Assembly: GCA_037953745.1 (NCBI GenBank)
Contig: JBAKBP010000208.1
Location: 248,001-312,000 of the forward strand
Direction of reading: 5' to 3'
Length of the DNA: 64,000 nucleotides
Source of the DNA: Lithodes maja
Taxonomy: Eukaryota > Arthropoda > Malacostraca > Decapoda > Lithodidae
The notes beneath the pieces were generated by a model. The model ran no database searches. It was not told the DNA's origin and saw only the letters and a program-made list of their open reading frames with translations. Positions 37,616-47,537 of this stretch are shown piece by piece. Every line of letters begins with the position of its first letter. The stretch's first letter is position 1. A program made the translations under genes and the position numbers.

Positions 37616-38120
37616 AGTATATATATATATATATATATAATAGAATATGTAACTAAATATACAATTCACCAAATAGAGATTATATAAAAATAAAGTGTAA
37701 CTGCACACAAGGGGTTAATATACTGTATCAACAGATGGCGCTGGTGTCACTGTAGGCTAGTCAAGCAGGATTATATTTAGATAAACAAAGTTATCAGTCA
37801 AAGGTTACTACAGTACAAGATCATGCAAGCAACAACTAAAATTACAGATATATATATATAGCTACAGTAGGATACTGAATACGATAACTACTAGAGTTAA
37901 TAAGAAAATACAAAGCTTGGTCGATTAGAGGTGCGCGTGCGTCGTCTGCTACAAGCTAGGATAACAAATGTAAACAACAATGTTTATCAGTCAGAAAAGC
38001 AATAAAATAACATGCACGGCAACTACAGAACTATGTGGAGGTTAAACAAGCACTTAACTACTGTTCATGCAATGAATAAAGGAAATTGGGATATGAAATA
38101 CTCAAATTATGATCGAGTTT
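37616..38120. other. (TA)n and unassigned AT-rich sequence
   Basis: TA run at 37617-37640. The rest to 38120 has no recognised feature apart from short TA tracts (37848-37858). Confidence 0.5.
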
Positions 38121-38159
38121 TCTCAGTGGCGATGCGGAGCTGTTGGCGATGCTAAAGCC

Positions 38160-38477
38160 GGCTGGTGAGTGTCTACCTGCAAAAATCTACCTGCGTGTCT
38201 ACCTACGTGTCTACCTGCAAAAATCGAAGCCTCTCCGGGAGATCTGGGACCTGGGAATCTAGCTGGGGACCCCATATGGGCCTGGGTCTCTATGTATTCT
38301 CTTGGACGACCTAGATGTGTGTGATTTTGTGTTTTGTTTTGTTTTTCTGCTGTGTTGAGATGTCCATGTTCGGGCTCTGTCTCGAGTCGACCCTCAAAAA
38401 AAAAAAAAAAAAAAAAAAGGAAAAGGAAAAATGGGGTAAGTGCCAGGCCAGAGTACATACATACATACATACATACC
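38160..38477 (+). mobile_element. Family U SINE variant with A-run and (ATAC) tail
   Basis: It contains AGCCTCTCCGGGAGATCTGG, GCCTGGGTCTCTATGTATTC, CGGGCTCTGTCTCGAGTCGA, then about 20 A, then GGGGTAAGTGCCAGGCCAGA and (CATA)n. The internal A-run distinguishes it from the copies at 7857 and 16642; the partial copy at 42990 shares that A-run. Confidence 0.7.
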
Positions 38478-38604
38478 TTTGGGTGACTAGGGCTCAAACG
38501 TGCATGCATGTATCTGAGCCCATTAGATTATTTGTAGGCCTATTTATTTTTTGTTTATTGTGGATTTGAACAGATCCTCTGCTAATGTGTGTTATTTGCC
38601 TTAT

Positions 38605-38885
38605 TAATTTGAGGGAGGAGGACTCGAAAAACCAACTGCCTCCCCTTAACCGCTTATTTTGCTACTAAATATTCTTAACCCTTTCAGTGCACGAGAAAAT
38701 ATTGATTCGGCTTATTCTGGCTATAACTAAACGATTTTATTCATAGTAGGAAGTACCTTTAGGAATCTAATGGGTAGAACCAAATCAATTATGCCTCTGG
38801 CTCTCACAGGTCCTTCCTAAGCTGCATAAAAACGTCCAATGATAGAATAGACTGCTAAAAGGCGTCATAATCTTCAAGGGGTTAA
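38605..38885. repeat. Family Q right end and complete family P MITE
   Basis: 38609-38650 is a Q right end (GAGGGAGGAGGACTCG, CTGCCTCCCCTTAA). 38675-38885 is a P element: TTAACCCTTTCAGTGCACGA to GGCGTCATAATCTTCAAGGG plus GTTAA, with TTAA on both sides. Confidence 0.75.
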
Positions 38886-38984
38886 TAGCCGAGTGAACAA
38901 ATTTCCCTCAAGCCAAAATAATATTTCAATACAAATGTATAAATAAACACATATTACACACCACATTATAAGCCATCTCTCGCT

Positions 38985-39325
38985 ATTCTATCGCTACTAC
39001 AATAATCAGTGCTTCTCAGATCTCCCCCGTAGAGTACGTGGTACCCGTCTTGCAACACAATCCCACCCCTACTCTGTGCAACTCTCCAACCCAAGAGTGA
39101 AACGTTACTCTCAGATTTTCTTCTATTCTACAGCTGAGCTCTGGAACTCCCAGAATCAGTCTTTCCCTCCTCCTATGACTTAAATTGCTTCAAAATCCAT
39201 GTGTCCAGGCATTTTGGCTCGAACGTCCCTTGATTTTGGCCCTGTCACTCTTTCAACTATGGGGGAGGCACCCGCTACAGGCAGTTCTGCCTTTTGTCTC
39301 CCTCACTCACATAGAAAAAGAAACC
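38985..39325 (+). mobile_element. Family S LINE 3' end (RTE-like C-terminus)
   Basis: One frame reads RGTRLATQSHPYSVQLSNPR, VKRYSQIFF and STAELWNS before a stop, the conserved C-terminal end of RTE-type and related LINE polyproteins. The UTR that follows (GGGGGAGGCACCCGCTACAG, CTGCCTTTTGTCTCCCTCAC) is shared by copies at 44165, 45855 and 53335. All four are 5'-truncated and on the + strand. 39326-39685 beyond it is unassigned. Confidence 0.75.
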
Positions 39326-39689
39326 TATGAGGAAATAAGGCATACAAGATGTCTATAATAAGGTATACAAAATGGAGTATAAAAGAGTTGTCCATCATTC
39401 CCCTGATAGATGGCACAAGCAGTAGGGGGTTGTCAACATTGAAGCAGACGATATCAAACGGAAGTGAATAAAATCAAATTAGTCAACATTTGGACCACTT
39501 GATGGATACCTTAGGCTGATTATATGGTATAGTATGAACCAAGATCATTATAGACAAACGTGACACTCATAATAGGCTCAAATAAAGCATCAAATTAGCT
39601 TTTACAACTCTACTGGAATCAACAGACCCACTGACGCATGCGCAGACTATTATTTAGCCCGACGCCATTTTGGAGACAGACACGTACAG

Positions 39690-39912
39690 TTGTCCCTTGA
39701 GGATTGTGGCGCATTTAAACAGTTGATTCTGGATATCATTGAACGATTTTAAACAGCTTAGGAAGGGCCTGCGAGTGTTAAAAGGGCAAAGACTGCCCCA
39801 ACCAACCTTCTGACTGCCATAGAACCATCCGAATCTATGTTAATCTGTATAAAATCATGTAATTAATAGCCAGCATAAACTGTGGAAACGCGTCATGATC
39901 CTCAAGGGGTGT
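39690..39912. repeat. Family P MITE, diverged
   Basis: GTCCCTTGAGGATTGTGGCG at the left and ACGCGTCATGATCCTCAAGG at the right form the terminal inverted repeat; the inner arm AGCTTAGGAAGGGCCTG is preserved. The TTAA ends are lost. Confidence 0.7.
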
Positions 39913-39972
39913 ATAGATTAATGGAGCCCAGACGGTATTGTGCAGCATAATTGACTGGTTCAGCTCAATGGT

Positions 39973-40278
39973 TTAAGGGAGGGGTTTAGTTTGCTCTCCA
40001 AACCTCTATCAAGCTTTAAGAAAAACACCCACAAGACCCCCCTTCGATATAAATGTCCCGGCCGAAGGCCGATTCCTCTTCAAATACAGGCTCGCTATCG
40101 CTCGCCAGGAAAAAAATTGACACTTAAATGATACGAAAGGTCTTAATATTGGCAAAGAAATAGGGCAAAAGGTCTGAAAATCGCCAAACTAATGGGGCGA
40201 ATGTCTTGAAATATCATAACTAATAGGGCTGAACATGAGGGAGGAGGAGGACTCGAAAAAACAACCGTCTCCCTTTAA
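39973..40278 (+). repeat. Family Q MITE, complete
   Basis: TTAAGGGAGG at the left and GTCTCCCTTTAA at the right give TTAA plus a short inverted repeat. The inside holds a hairpin (CCCGGCCGAAGGCCGATTCC), the block GCTCGCTATCGCTCGCCAGG and then three or four imperfect direct repeats of about 32 bp based on CGAAAGGTCTTAATATTGGC. Non-coding. Confidence 0.8.
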
Positions 40279-40359
40279 TACGAAACTTATGTGTATTTGC
40301 ATCATCAAATACCAGGTTGTCACAATTAACGATTAATTTCGCTACACTTGTCCCTTCGT

Positions 40360-40480
40360 AATAGCTGTGTTGGTGGTGTATTAGTTTAGATGCTTATGTT
40401 CTGGGTGTGGTGTCCCGAGTTCGAATTCCGGGAGGACCATATACAGTAATTTCATTAGTTTATTCAAGTACATTGGGGTT
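40360..40480 (+). repeat. tRNA-like SINE
   Basis: GTGGTGTCCCGAGTTCGAAT followed by TCCGGGAGG has a B-box-like GAGTTCGAATTCC. A TTCATTAGTTTATTCAAGTA body follows. A second copy, 56680-56790, shares head and body. Confidence 0.65.
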
Positions 40481-40555
40481 TGTAATTGATGATTAATGTT
40501 AAGAACGGGGTGTTTGTTACCTTATCAAGTTGAGGACATGACGATTTACATCAGT

Positions 40556-40577
40556 TGCGGGGGGGGGGGGGGGGGAG
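40556..40577. repeat. Poly-G run
   Basis: About 18 uninterrupted G followed by AGAGAGAGAC. Confidence 0.85.
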
Positions 40578-40619
40578 AGAGACCGACTATATTGCCTATT
40601 TATAGCTATAGGCCTACAC

Positions 40620-40770
40620 TGTTCCAAACTAGTAGACCTAAACTCTCGAACATTTAACCTCTGTAACTTACATACGGCTACAGTAATCCAGCTAATAGTT
40701 CTACCATTTGGGATGAGTCAGTCAGGGAATAGTTGTGGATATTTACAGACTATTTGCTCTAGGTGTCGTG
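40620..40770 (+). repeat. Family R fragment
   Basis: AACCTCTGTAACTTA, CAGTAATCCAGCTAATAGTT, CTACCATTTGGGATGAGTCA and TATTTGCTCTAGG in family order. Confidence 0.6.
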
Positions 40771-40784
40771 ATATTTACTGTTGT

Positions 40785-41100
40785 CACCAAACTCCGCCCA
40801 CTTCCTCCAGAATGGGCGGAGTCTGGTGGCATAAGGGGGGGTTCATCAGTGTCACCAAACTTCACCCACTTCCCTCCAGAGTGGGCGGAGACTGGTGACG
40901 TAATGAGTGGCATTATGTGTCAACAAGCTCCACCCACTTTCCTCCAGAGTGGGTGGAGACTGATGACGTAATGAGTGTCATTATATGTCACCAAACTCCA
41001 CCCACTTCCCTCCAGAGTGGGCCGAGACTGGTAACGTAATGAGTGTCATTATGTGTCAACAAACTCCACCCACTACCTCAATAGTGGGCGGAGACTGGTG
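40785..41100. repeat. Five tandem palindromes of about 68 bp
   Basis: Each unit reads GTCACCAAACTCCACCCACT, a short TCCCTCCAG loop, then AGTGGGCGGAGACTGGTGAC, followed by GTAATGAGTGTCATTATGT. The two halves are inverted repeats (GTCACCA / TGGTGAC outer, CTCCGCCCACT / AGTGGGCGGAG inner). Every unit carries GGGCGGAG (Sp1-like) and TGACGTAAT (CRE-like) or variants. A worn sixth left half reappears at 41876-41905, beyond the insertion at 41107-41859. Confidence 0.85.
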
Positions 41101-41106
41101 ACATAA

Positions 41107-41859
41107 GGCGCGTTTTCGCGAGACAATTGACCTAGGTACACCCAGGTATACCTGGGTCAGCTCAGTTTTCCAGAGTCCCTGTACCTAGGTGTACCTGGGT
41201 CGACCTAGTCCCAGTGGATATTTTCGCGAGCCAGTGACGTCATCTGGGACTGGGTGTACCTGGGTAAAGTCAGCCCTGGGGACAGTGTTGGACAGGGTTG
41301 ACCTGGGTGATGCTGACGTCACTTATGACAACAAATAAGATGGTGGAAAATGTCGGGTACGGTGAAGAACTCGTTCCCAGTGATGCGAGTGTTTGGCTTT
41401 TTTCACAAGATCTTGGATTTGTTTGCCCTGAACATGCGATCTTGGAAGTTTTATTGGGGATCTAAGATTTGTTTAGGGGAGTTAATATTATTGATTTTGA
41501 GGGGATATTCCTTGTCTAACACATCACATTGATGTGTTTTTTTTTATCTCATATTGCATGTATTTAAATAATTTTTCGCATGCCATAATGATATTCAAAA
41601 AAGAGAAAAAAGGTAGAAAATCCTCTATCAGTGCCTCTTTATTGGAACAGCCATATTGAAATATCTCAGCCAATCAGAGGGCCGTAATCCAGCCTAGGTA
41701 AAGTCAGGCTCAATTTTCCCGATCTTTAGGTCAGACCAGTCTCAAAATTGCGAAAACAGAAACAGGCCTGGGCCGACCTGGGTACACCCAAGGTCTATGT
41801 AGACCTTGGGTACACCCAGGTCGACCCAGGCCCATAAAAAGCTCTCGAAAACGCGCCTA
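41107..41859. mobile_element. 750-bp DNA transposon with GGCGCGTTTTCG inverted ends
   Basis: Left end GGCGCGTTTTCGCGAGACAA; the right end read in reverse is GGCGCGTTTTCGAGAGCT. Next to both ends lie dense copies of the palindromic motif ACCTAGGTACACCCAGG / CCTGGGTACACCCAGGTCG. Flanks are CATAA at left and TATAAG at right, possibly a damaged 3-bp target duplication of the TWA type (PIF/Harbinger-like), but this is weak. A 60-codon frame (41350-41532) is unrecognised. It split the palindrome array. Confidence 0.75.
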
Positions 41860-41950
41860 TAAGGAGAGTCCTCAGTGTCAACAAACTCTACCCACTACCT
41901 CTCAGCATTGTGATAGGCCTACTGTCAGCCCGCCCCCTTCATAGACCATA

Positions 41951-42155
41951 TTAAAGCCGGTATCACACGAGAGCTTTTATTGTCAACATTCTATGATCAA
42001 CATTCTTCTGGCAACATTTATGGACTATTTTGCACTGGTATCGGAAACTAAACTGTTGTTGGATGAATTTAGGTAACCGAAATACTTTATATGTTGACCA
42101 CATAAGCTGCCAGACCAGTGTTGAGGGAAAAAGCGCTCGTGTGATACCGGCATAA
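41951..42155. repeat. Family T MITE, complete
   Basis: Left GCCGGTATCACACGAGAGCT plus TTT; right AAAGCGCTCGTGTGATACCGGC. A terminal inverted repeat of about 24 bp with one mismatch, 200 bp in total, no coding frame. A left half is present at 16293. Confidence 0.82.
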
Positions 42156-42185
42156 GCTTAATAGATCATAGCCATACTAACCATA

Positions 42186-42605
42186 ATAACCCCTTCGGTA
42201 CCGGTCATGTCCTTTTAGTTCAATTCAAGCAACTAGTAGTATATTTTGTTTAGTTTAGGAAGGACGTGAAGGGATATAATTGTCTTTTTGTCAGAACTTC
42301 CTAAACTAAGTCAAATATAATAGCCAGAATATAATGTATATTTCAATTAGCTTGTGGTGTTGTTGCTTTACAATTAATATACGTCAAAGTGTAGCCTACA
42401 TTAATTATTTTCGGATATTGTATTTCCTTTATTCCTACCTCAATTATATATATATTTGAATCTTTATTTTGGGTAACATTAGAAGAATATTATGCAGTTT
42501 AGGAAGGATCTCGAGCAATCAGAGAGGTAAAAATGACCTCAATTAACCCTTAAACGTCCTCAGACCCTTCCTAATCTTAATTAAATCGTCTAATAATAGC
42601 TAAAA
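42186..42605. repeat. Two degraded family P MITEs
   Basis: 42186-42345: ACCCCTTCGGTACCGGTCAT, TTTAGTTTAGGAAGGACGTG, ACTTCCTAAACTAAGTC. 42450-42605: ATTATGCAGTTTAGGAAGGA, CCCTTCCTAATCTTAATTAA, ATCGTCTAATAATAGCTA. AT-rich filler lies between. Confidence 0.65.
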
Positions 42606-42664
42606 CATTGTGAATAAGTTTGTCCTCGAACAACGAAAAAGCTCATTTATGTTATTCATTTCAG

Positions 42665-42899
42665 ATGGTGTGTTTGGCGGTATCAAGAATAAAGGTGGCA
42701 TTTGGAACACAACACGTCTTTCCTCAACTGGACAAAATCGCCTACTGTTGGCCAGGAAAAGAAACAAGAAGCACCGAAGGCCTCCGTCGAACGCTGTCAA
42801 TCACCCAGCCGTCCCAAACCCTTCTCCTTCTTAGTCTCTCTCCCCCTGACAACTCTTTTCTGATCCAGACCAACAAACAGAAGATCAACAACAGGAATG
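42665..42899 (+). other. Candidate host exon
   Basis: Unique, more GC-balanced sequence starting after TTATTCATTTCAG (acceptor-like) and ending at AGGAATG followed by GTGAGA (donor-like). One frame is open over all 235 nt and begins ATGGTGTGTTTGGCG. I recognise no domain. It may be an exon of an unseen gene or coincidence; splice signals and openness are the only evidence. Confidence 0.3.
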
Positions 42900-42989
42900 G
42901 TGAGACGAGCGGTAATAAGCTCTAGTCGGTTCCCGACGGACGCAGAAAATATATATGTATCATAGTATCGTTGGGAATATCCATATATA

Positions 42990-43110
42990 GGTAAATAGAG
43001 CCATAGGTGAATAGAGCCCTATTCTGGCTCTGTCTTGAGTCGTCAAAAAAAAAGGGGGAAAAAAGGATAAGTGAGGATTGGGCCTGAGTATATAGATATA
43101 TAGGTAAATA
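42990..43110 (+). mobile_element. Family U SINE 3' part
   Basis: TTCTGGCTCTGTCTTGAGTC, an A/G run and GATTGGGCCTGAGTATATAG with ATAG-rich tail. It shares the A-run variant with 38160-38477. Confidence 0.65.
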
Positions 43111-43258
43111 GATGGTAATAAGCCTATTTTGATCCCATGTATGATTTTATATACCCCATAATTTTATAACCTATCATAAAGTATGTTGTCCGAGAACAGC
43201 CCTCTGCGCAGGTCCCAATAAACTGAATAAAATATTAGGGAGACTATTATAGTTTAGA

Positions 43259-43296
43259 TAGGGGGGGGGGGGGGGGGGGGTCGGTCGGTCGGTCAC
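43259..43296. repeat. Poly-G and (GGTC)n
   Basis: A run of about 20 G merges into GGTCGGTCGGTCGGTCA. Confidence 0.9.
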
Positions 43297-43373
43297 GGGC
43301 TGGCTAGAGATATTTAATATCCCATATAATTCTACGGGAGCAGCACTACCTTTCTTGCACAACCAAACAGATA

Positions 43374-43792
43374 TCGCCTCGGGCAGTAATGTGACGTCAG
43401 ACAAAACTTTCAATGTTCAGCCAATCAGAAGCGAGCAACTTTTTTCAGGGGTCCAGAATTCATACGCTATGGCCTCGCCGCGTGGACGGGTGTGGTTCAT
43501 CCTACTCGTGACGTAACTTGCTCAGTCTTTTTTGGCCTCTGTTTTTAGCCATAGAGTTCGCGTGATAAAATAACCAGGACCAGGTTCTTCTCTTTCCTTC
43601 TATCCTTTTTGTTTTTGGCTCTGCTTTTTGGTCTCGAAGCAGCTGAGCAAGTGACGTCACGAGTAGGATGAACCCCACCTGTCCACCCCAGAAGCCATAG
43701 CGCATGAATTCTAGACCCCTGAAAAAGTTGCTCGCTTCTGATTGGCTGAACATTGAAAGTTTTGTCTGACGTCACATTACTGCCTGAGGCGA
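43374..43792. repeat. Fold-back element with about 150-bp inverted arms
   Basis: The left arm (43374-43525) and right arm (43648-43792) are reverse complements with scattered differences, from TCGCCTC / GAGGCGA at the tips to TTGCTCAG / CTGAGCAAG at the inner ends, with about 120 bp between. Both arms carry AGCCAATCAGAAGCGAGCAA (CCAAT-type) and TGACGTCA-like CRE sites. No coding capacity. 43799-43845 just outside is a lone left end of the GGCGCGTTTTC transposon family (GGCGCGTTTTCACGAGACAA). Confidence 0.88.
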
Positions 43793-43849
43793 CGTTTAGG
43801 CGCGTTTTCACGAGACAATTTACATAGGTACACCCAAGATACATAGACT

Positions 43850-44165
43850 AAACTGTATGCTGGCTACTATTAGACGATTTTACTCAGTTGCTTAAATTAA
43901 GGGCCTCCAACGAATGAACAGGTTTCAAACTATCTCACTGAACTCTTTTCACCACCACAGATCCTTCTTCAACTGCACAAAATCGTCTAAATATAGCTAG
44001 AGAAAAAATGATAAAGACGTTGCGGTACAGGAGTTAACCCTTTGAAGATTATGACGCAGTTTGACCATTTATTCTGGCTATTATTAGACGATATTATACA
44101 GCTTAGGAAGGATGTGCGGGGGTTGTACAGGTAAAGACTATATCAATTAACCATCCGACTTACAA
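43850..44165. repeat. Two back-to-back family P MITEs
   Basis: 43850-44037 ends GACGTTGCGGTACAGGAGTTAA. A second element starts at the same TTAA (TTAACCCTTTGAAGATTATG) and runs to about 44165, where a family S LINE 3' end replaces its right arm. The LINE insertion is the younger event. Confidence 0.7.
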
Positions 44166-44350
44166 GTGAACTCTGGAACTCCCTCCCTTTATCAATCTTT
44201 CCTTCATCCTATGACTTAAACTACTTTAAACTTCGTGTGTCCAGGCATTTTGACCCCAATGGCTCTTGAATTTGGCTCTGTCACTCTTTTGGCTTTGGGG
44301 GAGACACTCGTTACAGGCAACCTGTTTTTTGTCTCCTTCATACATAGAGA
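44165..44350 (+). mobile_element. Family S LINE 3' end
   Basis: Short frame TSELWNSLPLSIFPSSYDLN and YFKLRVSRHF, then a stop and the shared UTR GGGGGAGACACTCGTTACAG. Better preserved in the coding part than the copy at 38985. Confidence 0.78.
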
Positions 44351-45060
44351 AAGTTTGTTTTAGGCTACCCTTCTTAATCTGAAATGCGTAATCGAATCTA
44401 ATGAATCAAATTGTGTTTCAGATTCGTGTGTTTTGAAGCCGAGCCTGTGTTCAAGGTTCGAGTCCCTAGATTAACAGAGTATGTAGTCGTAGAGGTTCCG
44501 GTCGCCATCTTGATTCCATACTCACTTCCTGCCAAGCACTATTTTCAGTCAGGGTACATTGATGGATAGGAATATAGAAATAAGTATAAATGTTAATAGA
44601 ATAAACATCATATGCTCAAAATAAAATGGATATAAATAATGGTGAGGTATATTCTACAGCGTGAGTTGGAGTCAAGATGGTGGTCAAATATCAAGTTGTG
44701 AACTATGTTAATATATGTTACCCTAGTCTTGGTGGGCGGGGCAAGACGAAATGGTAATTATGCAACTGTAATTTAATTTTGCAAGGTACAGGGTTTAATA
44801 AGGCCAATAACAACATCACTAATATGCTTTTAATAAACAATAGTATATTGCTAAATAGGTCAATTAGGCAATAGTTTGAAATGGGATTGATGATTACTCG
44901 TTTTTATTGTATAATTGGCAACTCTTCTACATAGCAACTATGAGGAACATGGTGAGGGTAGTCTGCCTGTAGTAAATGGAAATAGTCTACGGAAAATGTA
45001 CTCCTATGTTCACGTATTAATATTACTACTTAAAGTTATCATTTAATATTATTATTATTA
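44351..45060. other. Mostly unassigned AT-rich sequence
   Basis: An AAGGTTCGAGTCC B-box-like motif lies at 44451-44463 without a convincing A box. (ATT)n is at about 45047-45075. CAAGATGGTGG and CCGCCATCTTG-type motifs lie at about 44510 and 44673. Otherwise nothing recognised. Confidence 0.45.
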
Positions 45061-45075
45061 TTATTATTATTATTA

Positions 45076-45380
45076 CGGGCATATACTAGATGATTTTATT
45101 CGGCTTCGGAAAGACCCGCTTAAGATCTACAGGCCCTTCCTAAGCTGAATAATATTGCCCAATGAAAGCCAAAATATTTTATGAAGCTTAGGAAGGACCT
45201 GTGAGAGTTAACCCTTGCTGTACCGATGACGTTTTTTTTTTTAAATTTGATGTCGGCTACAGTTAGACGATTTTATGAAGCTTAGGAAGGATCTGGGGTG
45301 GTTAAAAGGGTTAATTGAGATCATGTGTAGCGTTTTAATTGAGGTCCTTCCTAAGTTGAATAAAATCGTCTAATTAGGTG
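45076..45380. repeat. Two family P MITEs
   Basis: 45076-45180 is a short, nearly pure hairpin (ATGATTTTATTCGGCTTCGG / CCTTCCTAAGCTGAATAATA). 45207-45380 begins TTAACCCTTGCTGTACCGAT and has arms AGACGATTTTATGAAGCTTA and GTCCTTCCTAAGTTGAATAA; its right terminus is lost. Confidence 0.75.
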
Positions 45381-45608
45381 CTTTGTTTATATATTTAGTT
45401 AATTTATTTGATGTAGCTTTGTAGGCCTATATATCCATTATTAGTTTTAGCTTAATTAAAAACAATTGTCATATATTTTATTACATTCGTGTATGATGTA
45501 TTTATACATAATTATGAATAAAGATGAATTTATTACAACCTATTTCCCTAACCTTAACCATTCAGTAGTGTAGACACAGGCAACTAGTGCTTGGTAATAT
45601 ATTAAAGG

Positions 45609-45935
45609 GCAAGAAGGGTTTTTTCTTAAATCCCTTCTTCCTCATGTTTAGCCCCATTAATTTTGAGATTACTAAACGTTCGCCCCATTAGTTTGGCGAT
45701 TTTAAGACCTTTCGCCCCATTCATTTGCCAATATTAAGACCTTTCGTGCCATTTAGGTGTCTATTTTTCTTGGCGAGCGATTGCTAGTCTATAATTTATG
45801 AGGGTTTCGGATGGTAGCTTACATTTCTCTACCGAAAAACGTAAAGAATAACATACTCTTTCAACTATGGGGGAGGCACTCGCTATAGGTAGTTCTGCCT
45901 TTTGTCTCCCTCAATCACATAGAAAAAAAAATACA
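45609..45935. repeat. Family Q MITE (minus) and family S LINE 3' UTR
   Basis: 45609-45845 reads Q in reverse with its direct repeats clearly visible (GTTTGGCGATTTTAAGACCT, TTCGCCCCATTCATTTGCCA). 45855-45935 is the UTR part of family S (CTATGGGGGAGGCACTCGCT). Confidence 0.75.
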
Positions 45936-46104
45936 ATGATACGTAAACAATAGAAGTATAATTTTGTCAATATATTTAATTTATGGTTAGTGTACATTCA
46001 AACTGAGAACAGTTTGTTTAATATGGTATACCTATACATAGAAATGAATAAGTTAGTGTCCCCAAAATGGCGACCGGATGAGAAGTTGTCCGATTTCTCC
46101 CGTC

Positions 46105-46390
46105 ATCGAAGGGGGGGAGGGGGGTGGGGGGTGAGAAGGGGGGTGGGGGGGATGTCTCTCCTTGTAACTCGAGACAAGGGCTGAGTGGAGGCAGGTTAGA
46201 TCGCTGCTCTCCCACTCTCTACGCTTTTTTTTTTTTTTTTTACTTGATATCAGCTTCATTTAGACGATTTTATGAGGCTTAGGAAGGCCATGTGGCAGCT
46301 AAAAGGATTAAGTGACATATTTCGTAGCCTTTGAATAGATAGACGTCCTTCCTCAGCTGAATAGAATCGTCTAATAGTTTCCAGAATATT
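46105..46390. repeat. G-rich tract, T run and family P arms
   Basis: G-rich 46109-46152, poly-T 46226-46243, then AGACGATTTTATGAGGCTTA and GTCCTTCCTCAGCTGAATAG of family P to 46390. The left terminus is replaced by the T run. Confidence 0.7.
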
Positions 46391-46494
46391 ATGAAAAGGC
46401 CCTCTATAATCGCATACATCACATTAAGCTATAGTAGTATACAGATAGCCCATAAGAAACTCCTATTCACACCTCTATTGAATTATAACGTCTC

Positions 46495-46560
46495 TACATT
46501 ATAGGGCGATTCCTTCGTGGCCATCCCCTCGGGGATCTAGGCGTTCATGGGGGGATCGAG
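46495..46560 (+). mobile_element. Family V fragment
   Basis: GGGCGATTCCTTCGTGGCCA and TCCCCTCGGGGATC match the 9327 insertion; no (TAGA) tail remains. Confidence 0.6.
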
Positions 46561-46895
46561 GACTCTAATGCGTGGCAAAAACAATATATATATTTTTTTT
46601 TTAGGACACGAGAGCATTGATAAAGCTTAATTAAGTCCACTTGGCATAGGAACTCTCTCTCTCTTTCTCTCTCTGTGAAGTAAATACGACGACAACCATT
46701 AAATATTCACAAAATATGTATGTTAGAATTATCAAACTTATACCAAAGATAGAGGATACAAATACGCAGAATTTATATTAAGTAAATTTTATTCAGAAAT
46801 GTATAGTTAGGGAGATATTGACGATTTTGTGAGTGAAATTCTCGATCATCTGTCACCCAATAGTTGCCATCAACCACCAGCAATACAACCGAGGT

Positions 46896-46965
46896 TATAT
46901 AAACTCGCAATTTTCGCCTGAATCGATCATTTTGTTCCCGGTCGTCCAGCTTCAAGGAGGTAAGT
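46896..46965 (+). promoter_or_regulatory. TATA-like motif and strong splice-donor match
   Basis: TATATAAA at about 46896-46903 is followed some 57 bases later by CAAGGAG/GTAAGT (exon end 46959). This could be a TATA promoter with a short first exon for the exon-like islands further right. Both motifs are short and occur by chance in AT-rich DNA, so support is weak. Confidence 0.25.
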
Positions 46966-47537
46966 CTCGTGTGCTCCCATTTTCCCCCATTGTTTCTCCT
47001 GAAAATAGAATAAATTAAGGTGTAATAGCTAAATAACGTGACTTATTTACCACCAGACCCGAATTTGTGGACAAGAGCTTGTCGTTTTCCCATAATACTT
47101 CATACGTTTGCATTAAATAAGGTCAGAAATGTGATGGAAAAAGCCGGCAGGTTTGACGAACATTCTGGAAGCCGGCACTTGATTGTTCGCTCAGTTCTAC
47201 CTCCTTAACCCTTTCAATAAAACCATATGTCTCAATAGTATGGCGATCACTAGTAGATTTGATTCATTTAGGAAGAAATTGAGATCCAGATTATAAATTG
47301 ATGATATAAACTTAGGCTATATTCCCATGGGACTTTTCTAAACGGAATTGGGCTAAGTATTGTTTAACCTGAATATAATTTATAATTGATTAATTCCCTA
47401 TTAACCCACGAGTGATAGATGCCTTAATGATAACATGGAGGATTTAGTTAGAATATTTGAATTGGATTTTGAAAACTTAGGCAAACTAGCGAATCGAATC
47501 GAAGCCGGCTGGCTGGACGCCTTGTGGTTTTTTATCA

